Notes: generated by a model from the letters alone, not told the origin. DNA of 64,000 bases from Legionella israelensis (GCF_004571175.1 NZ_CP038273.1:2480001-2544000); one strand, 5' to 3'. Positions 10,201-18,954 are shown, numbered from the stretch's first letter. Numbers and translations: made by a program.

Positions 10201-12071
10201 AAACTCTGATTTCTTCGATATCCGATCAATTAAATACACCCCTTTCAAAGTTGAATATCGTTCCCGCCAAACAACTTGCTACTATCAATCAACACAAGCA
10301 GTTTCAATCCTATCAAGGGCATCGCCAACTCACAGAAAAATTATTTCAAATAGCGAAAACATATCCCGACAATATCGCATTACAATGTCCTGAAAAAAAA
10401 CTGACTTATAAAGAACTGTTTGATATCAGTCGTAATATTGCACAACAATTAGCCAACAGAAACATTTCACCTGGAAGTGCTATTGGGATATCTGTTAACA
10501 AGAACTGGCGTTGTGTTGCAGCCATTTTGGGTGTGCTTTTAAACGGATGTCATTATGTTCCGATTGATAAAAGGAATCCATTTGAACGAACCAATCATAT
10601 CTTAAAAGATGCAAATATTGATTGGCTAATCCATGATGATAACCCGTCTGAAGCAGCGTCTAATCATCTCTTCATTGATACACTCATTGAGTCTACGAGC
10701 GGTATATTTACCATTAAAAATAATCCCCGCAACTTGGCCTATATCATCTATACATCAGGTACTACCGGTAAACCCAAAGGCGTTCCGATAACCCATAAAA
10801 ATGTCCTGAGTCTTTTTAATAGTTGTACAGATTGGTTAGATTTTCGCAGCGATGACGTTTGGACACTCTTCCATTCCTACGCATTTGATTTTTCAGTTTG
10901 GGAAATATTTGGTGCTCTATTGACTGGCTCAAAATTACTCATAGTCGATGAGCCAACAACGGCATCGCCACAACGATTTGCCAAGCTCTTAGAAGCTGAG
11001 CAAGTCACCATGCTAAGCCAGACTCCAACAGCCTTGAGAAACTTATTGAACACTCAAAACACTATAAACTTTTCTCCCCGTTTTGTCTTTTTTGGTGGAG
11101 AAGCCCTAACCCAAGATATCATCAAGTTATGGCAACAAAAGCAATCTGAAACTACGAGACTGATTAATCTTTATGGCATCACAGAAGTCACCGTCCATGC
11201 AACCGTAGCAGAAATTGATTTTAACCAACCTACAATCGATATAGGTAAGCCTTTGTCCGATATGGGTTTGCAAATTCGAGGTATGCACAACCAACCTCTA
11301 CCGCTTAATTTTCCGGGAGAACTCATTATATCTGGGGAAGGTTTAAGTAAGGGCTATTGGAATAATCCAGAATTAACCGCCAAGAAATTTATCAATATTG
11401 ATGCCACGCCATGTTATTGCTCAGGCGATCTTGCCCTACTGGATAATTCAGGAAAATTTCACTATTGCGGCCGTATCGATAAGCAATTTAAGTTAAACGG
11501 TCACAGATTAGAAAAAAATGAAATCATTGGAGCCTTATTAGCTCATCCGCAAATAGAACAAGCTGAATTGAAGGTTATACATAGCGAAACAGGCATCCAA
11601 TTTTTAGTGGCTTATTATTTGGCAAAATACGAGTTGGACCGGGAATCACTGCATCATTTTTTAGCCAGTCAATTACCCAGTTTCGCCCTTCCAAGTCATT
11701 GTATCCATCTTTCAGCCTTTCCTTTAACGATTAATGGTAAAATAGATGTATCTTCTTTACCCAATCCTAAACAGGAAGTGATTGCCTCATCTCAGCAGGA
11801 ACTCACAAATATTCAACAAAAAGTATGCGAATGCTGGCAATCCGTTTTGAGGATAAAAATAGCAAAATCGCAATATCAGGCTTCATTTTTTGATTTAGGC
11901 GGCAATTCAGTAAAAGCTATACAACTTACCCAAATTATTAACAGCCATTTCAGTACTATTTCCTTTTCGGTAATAGATGTCTTTCGCTATACCACGTTAG
12001 AACAACAAATCAACGAAGTTGAGCTGCGCCACCAAAAGAGTCCAATATCGAAAGAGGAATGTTATGCATAA
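7293..12071 (+). CDS. Dimodular nonribosomal peptide synthetase A-PCP-C-A-PCP
   Basis: A 1592-residue NRPS starting 10 bases after the PKS gene, with AAGGAGAAGG just upstream. A1 (about 1-490) has TSGSTGTPKG, LWGPSED, YRTGDLG and the A10 lysine in NGKLCRR. PCP1 has DLGGDSL (Ser about 526). The condensation domain (about 580-1000) has PHISIDG near 705, so the first His of HHxxxDG is Pro while the catalytic second His and Asp-Gly remain. A2 (about 1020-1490) has TSGTTGKPKG near 1152 and NGKIDV. PCP2 has DLGGNSV (Ser about 1539). By eye the specificity residues are DLFNNALTYK for A1 (a code I recall for alanine) and DFWSFGLVHK for A2 (closest to the threonine code DFWNIGMVHK). There is no C domain before A1 and no terminal TE, so it relies on its neighbours for chain input and release. 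Confidence 0.9.
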   Translation: MQRCSFLLSAIEAHARFQPEKIAIESAYGIITYAQLWHNIIEVGQKLMQIQGLVALHVDRTPSLITLMLACWYTGNPYLALDKNHPTERKKSLMAMAKPAVCIVDDESMDLSWLGDVKTMPLSNLQPLKISTSSLPPDLAYLLFTSGSTGTPKGVMIAEKGIHQLLNWARSYYSPSVLRSVLASTTTTFDLSVFEIFVPLYCGTKIYLVENILSLIEADMDFDISLINTVPSAIREVLRVNKIPPSCHTINLAGEVLTSDLVKALYQKAHIQAIYNLWGPSEDTTYSTVYHCRKDMPIPQQVPIGIPIPGTTITLLNPEEKENGVQVGEIGLSGHGLSLGYLNQPELTAKAFIDNPSPPNQKTYRTGDLGYWDDEHQLHFCGRIDFQVKIRGYRIELEEIESCLYLHPEVIECVIIVIHKHNLPQLVAIIRANSNNLIQDAIQRHLAKTLPTYMIPSHCIMQTHPLPRTPNGKLCRRQALTIAEMHIKKDDASQSISTSPTFEDICKQVLGCPIHLDKSFVDLGGDSLRAVHLLHQLEQFNIGKTTLKTILNKKISLTKLEQQLEHCSTMQKSSNRMPIEKTMWQLYQQHQQAYHVSVAIDIKGKFDQARLIEAIETVVYNEATFHRQYCVQDNMEGNFTFTYKQVPIKVLVVPFSNSEHELPSLMQQLSSSFINKPFDLTNPGHIRIILITNGMDKARLLITMPHISIDGYGLQSLFEKISYYYSSKELVSTLENAQQALTPPYRIASSNLLNTQQYWTQQLSQKAEFITPSQISQEKALFLKNKIDSDAYNHIKSVAQQLEITPASLLLGLFQCLLHKLDLGKQIFVAVPFANRFTPELRKVCCLTKSLPVYSHFQEEKKLSDYLAGQHQQLLDTLEHHTIDIEAVLKAMPNPPRCFDIIFSFMDFAQSAFQLPDAICKLKFIPQNRNKAPLILSLIPETDGHLTIWLESNQTYFTKPMLESLSQCYETLISSISDQLNTPLSKLNIVPAKQLATINQHKQFQSYQGHRQLTEKLFQIAKTYPDNIALQCPEKKLTYKELFDISRNIAQQLANRNISPGSAIGISVNKNWRCVAAILGVLLNGCHYVPIDKRNPFERTNHILKDANIDWLIHDDNPSEAASNHLFIDTLIESTSGIFTIKNNPRNLAYIIYTSGTTGKPKGVPITHKNVLSLFNSCTDWLDFRSDDVWTLFHSYAFDFSVWEIFGALLTGSKLLIVDEPTTASPQRFAKLLEAEQVTMLSQTPTALRNLLNTQNTINFSPRFVFFGGEALTQDIIKLWQQKQSETTRLINLYGITEVTVHATVAEIDFNQPTIDIGKPLSDMGLQIRGMHNQPLPLNFPGELIISGEGLSKGYWNNPELTAKKFINIDATPCYCSGDLALLDNSGKFHYCGRIDKQFKLNGHRLEKNEIIGALLAHPQIEQAELKVIHSETGIQFLVAYYLAKYELDRESLHHFLASQLPSFALPSHCIHLSAFPLTINGKIDVSSLPNPKQEVIASSQQELTNIQQKVCECWQSVLRIKIAKSQYQASFFDLGGNSVKAIQLTQIINSHFSTISFSVIDVFRYTTLEQQINEVELRHQKSPISKEECYA

Positions 12072-13731
12072 AGATGATCAAGGCATCGCTATCATTGGTT
12101 TTCACATGAGATTACCGGCTTGTCAAACCCCTCTGGATTTAATGAATAATCTAGATAATCAATACAGCGCTATTCGTAATCAATTAACAAACCCTTTACA
12201 AAATCAAATTGCTTACATGGCAGAAATTGATGATGTAGATTGTTTTGATGCTTCTTTTTTTCATTATACCAAACAAGAAGCAAGTATGATCTGTCCTCAA
12301 CAACGCCTATTGCTTGAGAGCAGTTGGCTAGCCTTAGATAATGCCAACATCAAAACACCTTTGATTGAGAATAATAAAACTGGCGTGTTTACCAGTTGCT
12401 CTGCCAACCCTTTTTATTGGCAAGCCTTATTAACTGAATACTCCGATCCAATTAATCAATATCAGATTTTAATTAACAATGACAAAGATTACAGCGCCAC
12501 ACGCATCGCTTATAAATTTAATTGTCAAGGGCCTGCCATGTCTATACAAACAGGTTGCTCCAGTGGCTTAGTGGCTCTACATCAAGCCAAGCGTGCAATT
12601 GAAAATAACGAATGTGATACAGCAATCGTTGGAGCAGCATCGGTAACGTTTCCTATCGTGAAACCCATGCCCCTGGTGGAGGGAATGATCTTTTCACAAA
12701 CAGGTCAATGCCATCCTTATTGTCATGATGCCAATGGTACAGTTGGAGGTATGGGGGTTGTGGTATTGATAGTATCCAGTCTTAGGTTAGCTATAGAAAA
12801 TGCCCAACCAATCCTCGCGGTTATTAAAGGCAGTGCATTGAATAATGATGGTCACCGAAAAATGAGTTATACAGCCCCTTCCGTGGATGCACAAATAGAT
12901 GTGATGAGAGAAGCCCTGGACAATGCCGATATCAAGGCAAATGAAATTGATTTCATTGAAGGTCACGGTACTGCGACTAAAATCGGAGATGCAATTGAGC
13001 TCACTGCCCTGGAACAAGTCTATGGTGATGGGCGTTCCATCCCTTTAGGTTCGATTAAAGCAAATATAGGACATTTGGATGTCGCCAGTGGTTTGGCCTC
13101 CACTTTAAAAGCAGTTTTAGCACTGAATCGAAAAGCAACGTTCCCACAGCCTTATGCTGAGTTAACAATGCCAAATCTTAAGCCACACTTCCAGTTATAC
13201 TCACAACCACAACCCTTAAACAATAATAGCTATGCTGCTGTATCAGCCTTAGGTGTTGGAGGTACCAATGCACATATTATCCTAGGTCCAGCACCAGTTG
13301 ATTCCATTGATGGCTCATTGCTAATTCATAAAAAACCTACTTATCGATTCAACAAAACCCATATACCAATGCCAGGAATGCCTGATAACGAACCAAATTA
13401 CGATGCTGAAACCTTAACTAATAATTCGGTAGTAAACCCTGATATAAAGTCGAAAGTTCTCGAAGCATGGAACAAAGTGCTAGGACAACATAACTGGCAA
13501 TCCACTGATAATTTTTTTGAAGTCGGCGGCGAGTCATTAACGGCTATTGCCTTAGCTCAGCAGATTAATCTGCTGACAGGGCTTAAATTAACTTACACAG
13601 CAATTTTTGATTGTCCAACCTTAGGGCAGTTGACGGAATCAGTCATGCAGGAGGTTGCCAAACCTCAATCTAATGAGGTTTACCTGTCAAATTTCGAACA
13701 AACCGACGATTATGAGTTTGAGGAATTATAA
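12064..13731 (+). CDS. Ketosynthase-ACP didomain protein
   Basis: A 555-residue protein. I chose the ATG at 12064, which follows GAGGAA and overlaps the NRPS stop (ATGCATAA), over one 45 bases upstream. The KS is complete (Cys about 165 in QTGCSSG, His about 301 in EGHGTAT, His about 337 in NIGHLD) and ends with GVGGTNAH. After a short linker comes an ACP with FFEVGGESL (Ser about 491). There is no AT, KR or TE. It would accept the peptidyl chain from the NRPS and add one unreduced C2 unit if an AT loads the ACP in trans. Alternatively the KS is a non-elongating transfer or condensing domain. The operon position supports a late step. Confidence 0.87.
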   Translation: MHKDDQGIAIIGFHMRLPACQTPLDLMNNLDNQYSAIRNQLTNPLQNQIAYMAEIDDVDCFDASFFHYTKQEASMICPQQRLLLESSWLALDNANIKTPLIENNKTGVFTSCSANPFYWQALLTEYSDPINQYQILINNDKDYSATRIAYKFNCQGPAMSIQTGCSSGLVALHQAKRAIENNECDTAIVGAASVTFPIVKPMPLVEGMIFSQTGQCHPYCHDANGTVGGMGVVVLIVSSLRLAIENAQPILAVIKGSALNNDGHRKMSYTAPSVDAQIDVMREALDNADIKANEIDFIEGHGTATKIGDAIELTALEQVYGDGRSIPLGSIKANIGHLDVASGLASTLKAVLALNRKATFPQPYAELTMPNLKPHFQLYSQPQPLNNNSYAAVSALGVGGTNAHIILGPAPVDSIDGSLLIHKKPTYRFNKTHIPMPGMPDNEPNYDAETLTNNSVVNPDIKSKVLEAWNKVLGQHNWQSTDNFFEVGGESLTAIALAQQINLLTGLKLTYTAIFDCPTLGQLTESVMQEVAKPQSNEVYLSNFEQTDDYEFEEL

Positions 13732-13733
13732 GA

Positions 13734-14474
13734 ATGGTAAAACTACTTCAAAAACCCTTAACAAACGACAAGATCAATTTAATATTTTTCCCTTTTGCTG
13801 GCGGCAGCGGTGAGTATTACCATCACTGGCTTGCTAAATTGGCACCTAATATTTCAGGACAATACGCACAACTACCTGGGCGAGGTCGATACTTCGAACA
13901 ACCTGCCTATGGTGAATTACCCAAACTTTGCCAACATTTAGCAGCAGAAATTTCATTGTATCCGAATTCGGAAATTGCTTTTTTTGGGCATAGTATGGGT
14001 GCATTAATCGCCTTTGAGTTAGCAAAGATGCTTCAGGAAGAATATGAATTAACCACAAGGCATTTGTTTTTGTCAGGACATCGAGCACCATCCGAACCCT
14101 ACCAAAGAGCCCTGCTTCACAAACTTAATGAAGAACAATTAGTTGAACAAATGAGGCATATGGGAGGAATAGATAACCAACTTGGCTTGGAAGATTTAAA
14201 GCCTTTTCTCCCGACGCTGTATCAGGACTTCAGATTATGTGAAACATACCAGCACTCTGAACACGTCAAACTTGCATCCTCCATGCATATACTTTATGGC
14301 GAACAAGATGAGTGGATAAACAAAGAAACCTTAGAAAAGTGGCAATTAGAAAGTCATCAAAAAATCATATACCATCCCTTTCCTGGAAACCATTTTTATC
14401 TGACAGACAGGGTTAATGAAATAACCCGGCTCATTAATCACACTTTAGGAGACACTGATGTTAACTGCAAATGA
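13734..14474 (+). CDS. Type II thioesterase of the PKS/NRPS cluster
   Basis: A 246-residue alpha/beta hydrolase of the GrsT/RifR type. Visible are the N-terminal FPFAGGSGEYYHHW, the nucleophile elbow GHSMG with Ser 87, and the C-terminal PGNHFYL holding the catalytic-type His near 229. Such enzymes remove wrong acyl or acetyl groups from carrier proteins and sometimes release products. It begins three bases after the KS-ACP gene and its end overlaps the next gene by 17 bases, so it belongs to the same transcript. No TE domain exists in the visible synthases, so it may also release the product, but that is inference. Confidence 0.88.
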   Translation: MVKLLQKPLTNDKINLIFFPFAGGSGEYYHHWLAKLAPNISGQYAQLPGRGRYFEQPAYGELPKLCQHLAAEISLYPNSEIAFFGHSMGALIAFELAKMLQEEYELTTRHLFLSGHRAPSEPYQRALLHKLNEEQLVEQMRHMGGIDNQLGLEDLKPFLPTLYQDFRLCETYQHSEHVKLASSMHILYGEQDEWINKETLEKWQLESHQKIIYHPFPGNHFYLTDRVNEITRLINHTLGDTDVNCK

Positions 14475-15273
14475 TTTGAACAATAACGAACTCATCAAAA
14501 TCCGCATGGAAAATAATATGCGCGAAAAATTAGCCTATATTCCTGCCAGACACCCCAAAATGGATGTCATAGAAATAGGCAGCACATTGGTTGTCAACTC
14601 GGCTCTGCCTTCCGATACATTTAATACCGCTTTCGGAGGACAAATTGACGGCTCTACGGCAAAAAGAGTCTTTGATTATTATCGAGAAAAAAATTTCCCC
14701 ATGGCCTGGTGGGTTGGGCCAAGCAGCCAAACAGAATACACTGATGAAACTCTACAAGCTGCCGGTTTTAATCATGATGAGTATGATGTTGGCATGGTTG
14801 CAAATTTGTTATCTTTACCGGAATACAGTTATCCTGGTCAATTGGAAATTAAGCAATGTGAGACCGATGCGGACTTTAATGATTTTGGTGAAGTATTGTC
14901 ATCTATCTTCGCGCCCTACCCTGAGGAAGCCCAAGTAAAAAGATATTATCAGCAACTTCATCTGGTTCCTGCACAAGACCGCCCAGATCTAAAATTATTT
15001 GTTGGTTATATTAATGGAAAAGCAGTTAGTACCGCAGGATTATTTTTAACAGACTGTGCGGGCATTTTTGATATCTCCACACGTCCCGAAGAACGTCAAA
15101 AAGGTTATGGAACTGCGCTGTTTTATAGAGCCTTGGAAGAAGCCAAATCTCTTGGCCAACAAGTTTCTGTTTTGCAAGCTTCACCTGATGGTCTAAACAT
15201 ATACAAACGGTTTGGCTTTCAGCAAATTGGTGACTTTAATGTCTGGAGTAATGCGGAGGCGCTCGATGCTTAA
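14458..15273 (+). CDS. GNAT-family N-acetyltransferase
   Basis: A 271-residue protein whose C-terminal half is a GNAT fold: TRPEERQKGYGTALF holds the RxxGxG/A acetyl-CoA loop, followed by ASPDGLNIYKRFGFQ, the usual last strand and helix. The N-terminal 130 residues are not recognised but resemble the leading domain of two-domain GNATs. The ATG at 14458 lies inside the thioesterase gene; a second possible start is at 14506. Its place between thioesterase and peptidase suggests it acetylates the product or an intermediate, perhaps for self-protection. The substrate cannot be read from sequence. Confidence 0.75.
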   Translation: MLTANDLNNNELIKIRMENNMREKLAYIPARHPKMDVIEIGSTLVVNSALPSDTFNTAFGGQIDGSTAKRVFDYYREKNFPMAWWVGPSSQTEYTDETLQAAGFNHDEYDVGMVANLLSLPEYSYPGQLEIKQCETDADFNDFGEVLSSIFAPYPEEAQVKRYYQQLHLVPAQDRPDLKLFVGYINGKAVSTAGLFLTDCAGIFDISTRPEERQKGYGTALFYRALEEAKSLGQQVSVLQASPDGLNIYKRFGFQQIGDFNVWSNAEALDA

Positions 15274-15941
15274 GAGCATGCCTATACTCTTTGCATTAAG
15301 TTTATTGTTTGGGGGCACCGTTTTTTCTGCTCCCAACAATCTAATGCAAAAAGCTGTAAATAACACTAAAACGATTGAGCGAGTCAAAGCATTAAGTAAT
15401 CTGGATGGTGCCAGTGGAAATGAACAAACGATCCGAAATTATGTCGTTAATCAATTAAAAGATAAGAGAGGGGATATAACTGTCGATAAACTAGGCAATG
15501 TTTTATTCGGATTTCATACTTATAATCCTAATCTTAAAACGGTATTGTTAATGGCTCACATGGATGAGGTTGGCTTTGTCATTACAGATATTGATGAAAA
15601 AGGGTATTTACGAGTAATGCCATTAGGCGGATGGTCACAGCATGCCATTTGGGCTCATTCCTGGCGAATCGTATTGTCTAAGGGAAGATCAATTACAGCC
15701 ATCAGCGGAATTGATCCACCCCATATTCTCACTGACTTTACCCAGGCTCCCAAAATCAATCTTAACCAATTTTTTCTGGATACGGGTTTGTCTTCAAAAC
15801 AGTTGAAGGAAAAGGGGATAAGGCCCGGCTTAACGATCGTTCCAGATGTAAAATTTAAACGTTTTGGCCGTTTTTATCAAGGTAAAGCACCAGGGCAAGA
15901 TCACGAGTGCCTTTAAATTAAACTGATTATGTGATCTCATA

Positions 15942-15963
15942 GCTCCTTTATTTATAAAGGAGC
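15942..15963 (+). promoter_or_regulatory. Hairpin hiding the ribosome binding site of the ISAs1 transposase
   Basis: GCTCCTTTA (15942-15950) and TAAAGGAGC (15955-15963) form a perfect nine-pair stem with a four-base loop. The right arm contains AAGGAG, the only good ribosome binding site for the ATG at 15968. Sequestration of this kind would lower translation of messages entering from outside the element. Confidence 0.6.
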
Positions 15964-15967
15964 AAAA

Positions 15968-17086
15968 ATGTCATCATTAGTAGAATGTTTTTCAATAATT
16001 CGCGATCCACGTCAAGAAAGCAAAATTGATCATGAACTGATCGATATCCTTATTCTGTGTGTTTTAGCAGTTATTTGTGGAGCTGAAGGCTGGCAGGATA
16101 TAGAAGAAGTTGGACATGCTCGTTTAAATTGGCTTCAAGAACGCGGTTTTTTTAAGAAAGGCATTCCAGTTGATGACACGATCGCCAGGATAGTGTCCAG
16201 TCTCAATCCAGAAGAATTACAAAGCTGCTTCATTAAATGGATGGCAGCAGTTGAAGAAGCAACCGACGGTAAAATTATAGCAGTTGATGGAAAAACCCTG
16301 CGTCATTCATATGACAAGAAAAAACGTAAGTCTGCGATTCACATGGTGAGTGCATATGCTGCTGAAAATGGCGTTGTTCTCGGTCAAAAAAAGACAGATG
16401 ATAAATCAAATGAGATTACGGCTATCCCAGCTTTACTTGATTTATTGGATATCAAGGGTTGCATTGTGACCATTGATGCCATGGGTTGCCAAGAGAAAAT
16501 TGCGGAAAAAATAGTTAACAAAGAAGCAGACTATGTACTGGCTGTAAAAGATAACCAAAAACAACTTCACGAAGAAATAATCGATTTTTTTGAAACATCT
16601 CGCCGATTTGAATTTAAGAATGTCCGGTATGATTATTTTGAGGAAGCTCATAAAGGCCATGGTCGTGTCGAGCTGCGCCGATATTGGATTAGCGACATGT
16701 TGGATACTATTAGCAATCCTGGACGATGGGCTTCTTTGCAAGGCATTGGAATGGTTGAATCAGAACGTTATATCGATGGTAAAACAACTTCTGAAACCCG
16801 ATATTTTATTGTATCAATAGCTCCAGACGCTAAAATATTTGCTAATGCAGTTAGAAAGCATTGGGCTGTCGAGAATCAGTTACACTGGGTGCTCGATGTG
16901 TCATTTAGAGAAGACGATTCTAGAGTCAGGCGAGACAATGCCTCGGAAAATTTCGGTGTGTTTAGACATGTTGCAGTTAATGCGTTACGTAACGAAAAAT
17001 CATGTAAAAAAGGGATAAAAGCCAAGCGGTACAAAGCAACCTTGCAATCTGATTATGCACAGAAAGTACTAAATGGTATTTTTTGA
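15968..17086 (+). CDS. ISAs1-family DDE transposase
   Basis: A 372-residue transposase that looks intact. DDE-type landmarks are AVDGKTLRHS near 108, TIDAMGCQ near 163 and HWAVENQLHWVLDV near 300 (the Glu-containing block). The N-terminus has the DPRQESKIDH and CAVICGAEGW pattern typical of ISAs1/H-repeat proteins. Expression is probably restrained by the hairpin over its ribosome binding site. Confidence 0.92.
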   Translation: MSSLVECFSIIRDPRQESKIDHELIDILILCVLAVICGAEGWQDIEEVGHARLNWLQERGFFKKGIPVDDTIARIVSSLNPEELQSCFIKWMAAVEEATDGKIIAVDGKTLRHSYDKKKRKSAIHMVSAYAAENGVVLGQKKTDDKSNEITAIPALLDLLDIKGCIVTIDAMGCQEKIAEKIVNKEADYVLAVKDNQKQLHEEIIDFFETSRRFEFKNVRYDYFEEAHKGHGRVELRRYWISDMLDTISNPGRWASLQGIGMVESERYIDGKTTSETRYFIVSIAPDAKIFANAVRKHWAVENQLHWVLDVSFREDDSRVRRDNASENFGVFRHVAVNALRNEKSCKKGIKAKRYKATLQSDYAQKVLNGIF

Positions 17087-17705
17087 GCACTCATGCGTTT
17101 GCCCTGGGTAAAGCACTTGATGATCGCCTCGGAATCGCAGCACTCTTTTCAGTCATCGAATCGTTAAAAACAAATACAAAATTACAAAAACAATTGAACA
17201 TCATTTTTGCTTTTACCACCCAGGAAGAATTAGGTATGCGAGGCTCTAAAATCATAGGCCAACGATTGAACCCTGACGTTGTCTTAAATGTTGAAGCTGG
17301 AATCGCCCATGATTATCCCATGCAATTCACGAATAAAAATGGACCACAACTTGGCAAAGGCCCCAGTCTTTTTATTTATGAATCAAGCATGCTTCCTGAC
17401 TCTGAACTCGTTGAATATTTAGTTGATATTTCAAAACGCAATAACATACCAATTCAGTGGGAAAGTGAGCCTTCCTACGGACAAGATGGAGCAAACATTC
17501 AGCAAAGCGGTCATGGCAGCGCTGCTATAAACATTGGCATTCCTGTGCGTTACGCACATAGCCATTACGGTATTTTTGACAATGCAGATTTAATAAACTG
17601 TGAGAATTTATTAGTTAATGCCGTACTATCAATGCCTCAGTTTATTTCACAACTGGAAAGAAACGATTAAGGCTTCTAACAATAAAGTGCAAAAGAGTAG
17701 CTGTT

Positions 17706-18535
17706 ATGAATAATTTTGAAATTTCCCCTTTAAGTCATGCTATTGGTGTAGAGCTGACCGGCTTTCAACTTCACCCTAAGTTGTCTCAATCTGAAGTACA
17801 GACTATTCAAGAGATTATTTTAGAACACCAGATAGTGGTTTTTCGCGATCAACAACTTACTGTCGAACAACAAATAAAAACTTGCGGTCTATTTGGTCCA
17901 ATTGAACCACATCCGCTAAAAGACAATACTTGCAAATATAAAGAGTTTCTAATGTAACAGACGATGGAAAAGCAGTTGGTTATCCAGGTCCTGCCTTTCA
18001 TATTTGGCATTCTGATATGTGTTACGAGCCTGTTCCACCAAAATTTTCATTTCTTTTTGCCGAAAAAGTTCCCACTCAAGGAGGGAATACCTTATTTGCA
18101 AATACTCAACAAGCCTTCGCTGATTTAAAACCAAATTTTCAGAAACAACTTCTTGAATTAAATGCCGTTTTTGGATTTTCTGAAAAATTAATGCAACGAT
18201 GTAAAGAACTTGGATACGAGTTGGTTATAAATCCCTGTGATCAAAGGCCTGACTGTATCCACCCTGTCATTAGAACGCACCCTATTACTAAAAAACAATC
18301 CATATTCGTAAACTGGACACATACGGATTGTATTTTAGGAATGTCTGAATCGGAGAGCCAGTCACTGCTTACACAACTATTTGAGCATTATACTCAAGAT
18401 AAGTATTGTTATTCTCATCAGTATCGAGAAAATGATCTCATTGTCTGGGACAACAGTTCTACCATGCATACTGGTGATGGAACCGTTGCTATTGATAAAC
18501 CAAGAATCATGCGTCGTGTTGTAGTTCAATACTAG
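17706..18535 (+). pseudogene. TauD/TfdA-family Fe(II)/2-oxoglutarate dioxygenase with a frameshift
   Basis: The N-terminal part runs 17706-17957 (GVELTGFQL, HQIVVFRDQQLT). The rest continues in another frame from about 17950 (NVTDDGKAVGYPGPAFHIWHSDMC) to a stop at 18535. The shift lies at TTTCTAATG near 17950. The iron ligands are visible: HSD in the second piece and the distal His in SSTMHTG, with the 2-oxoglutarate Arg in RIMRRVVV. The joined protein would be about 276 residues, normal for the family. It could have hydroxylated or desaturated the cluster product or a building block. A sequencing error is possible because only one base is involved. Confidence 0.8.
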
Positions 18536-18571
18536 GAATGTATTTGGCATGCCATCTCTTATTGATATTAA

Positions 18572-18784
18572 TCAATGAAATGCAAATTGCCATTTGAGCT
18601 TGCCATATAGCTCAATCACTTCACCAGAGTGATCGAGTTTATTAGTTATGAGTAGCTTATCACTTAAAATGTGAGGATTATTATTGGTTTTTTCAACATG
18701 ATGGCTTTGAATACCCAAATCCGTAATATGATGCACTCTGAGCCCGATTCTAAGCCATTGGATGTGGTGTACTTCATATCTAAT
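18572..18784 (-). pseudogene. Possible C-terminal gene remnant of unknown function
   Basis: In the 420-base gap after the dioxygenase, the reverse strand is open for 71 codons with no start. It reads GLRVHHITDLGIQSHHVEK and later HSGEVIELYGKLKWQFAFH before the stop. Composition is protein-like, but I do not recognise the family. It may be the tail of a decayed gene. The rest of 18536-18954 shows nothing beyond the upstream region of the next gene. Confidence 0.3.
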
Positions 18785-18954
18785 TCATATAATCGTTTGT
18801 AACCTTCCGAAAAGATATACTATGCTTTTTATACTTCGCGCGGCCAAGTTCTGCAAATTTGTTCTGCTTTTTTGCCCTCATTGAAGGTTAAAGCTTGACC
18901 ATGTACTTGCCCGCTTGAGCTATCCCAATAGCCCCTAGTTAAGGAGAACTTTGC

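Larger units (their letters stand above)
15891..17106 (+). mobile_element. ISAs1-family insertion sequence with 10-bp target duplication
   Basis: The ends are imperfect inverted repeats starting CAGGGCAA (left CAGGGCAAGATCACGAGTGC; right, reversed, CAGGGCAAACGCATGAGTGC). The target duplication GGTAAAGCAC is at 15881-15890 and 17107-17116. One transposase gene fills it. The exact duplication and clean repair of the host gene show a recent insertion. Confidence 0.93.
15266..17670 (+). pseudogene. Secreted M42-family metallo-aminopeptidase, split by ISAs1
   Basis: Two pieces, 15266-15890 and 17107-17670, are separated by an IS at 15891-17106 with a 10-bp duplication GGTAAAGCAC. Removing the IS and one copy joins GRFYQGKA to LDDRLG in frame and gives 392 residues. 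The start overlaps the GNAT gene and has GGAGG seven bases upstream; it begins MLKSMPILFALSLLFGG, a signal peptide, unusual for M42 enzymes, which are mostly cytosolic. Metal and catalytic motifs of the family are present: AHMDEVG (His), ALDDRLG (Asp), TQEELGMRG (Glu-Glu), AHSHYG (His). As the last gene of the overlapping biosynthetic string it may trim or activate the exported product, as periplasmic peptidases do in other pathways. That role is inference. The gene is now broken. Confidence 0.88.
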
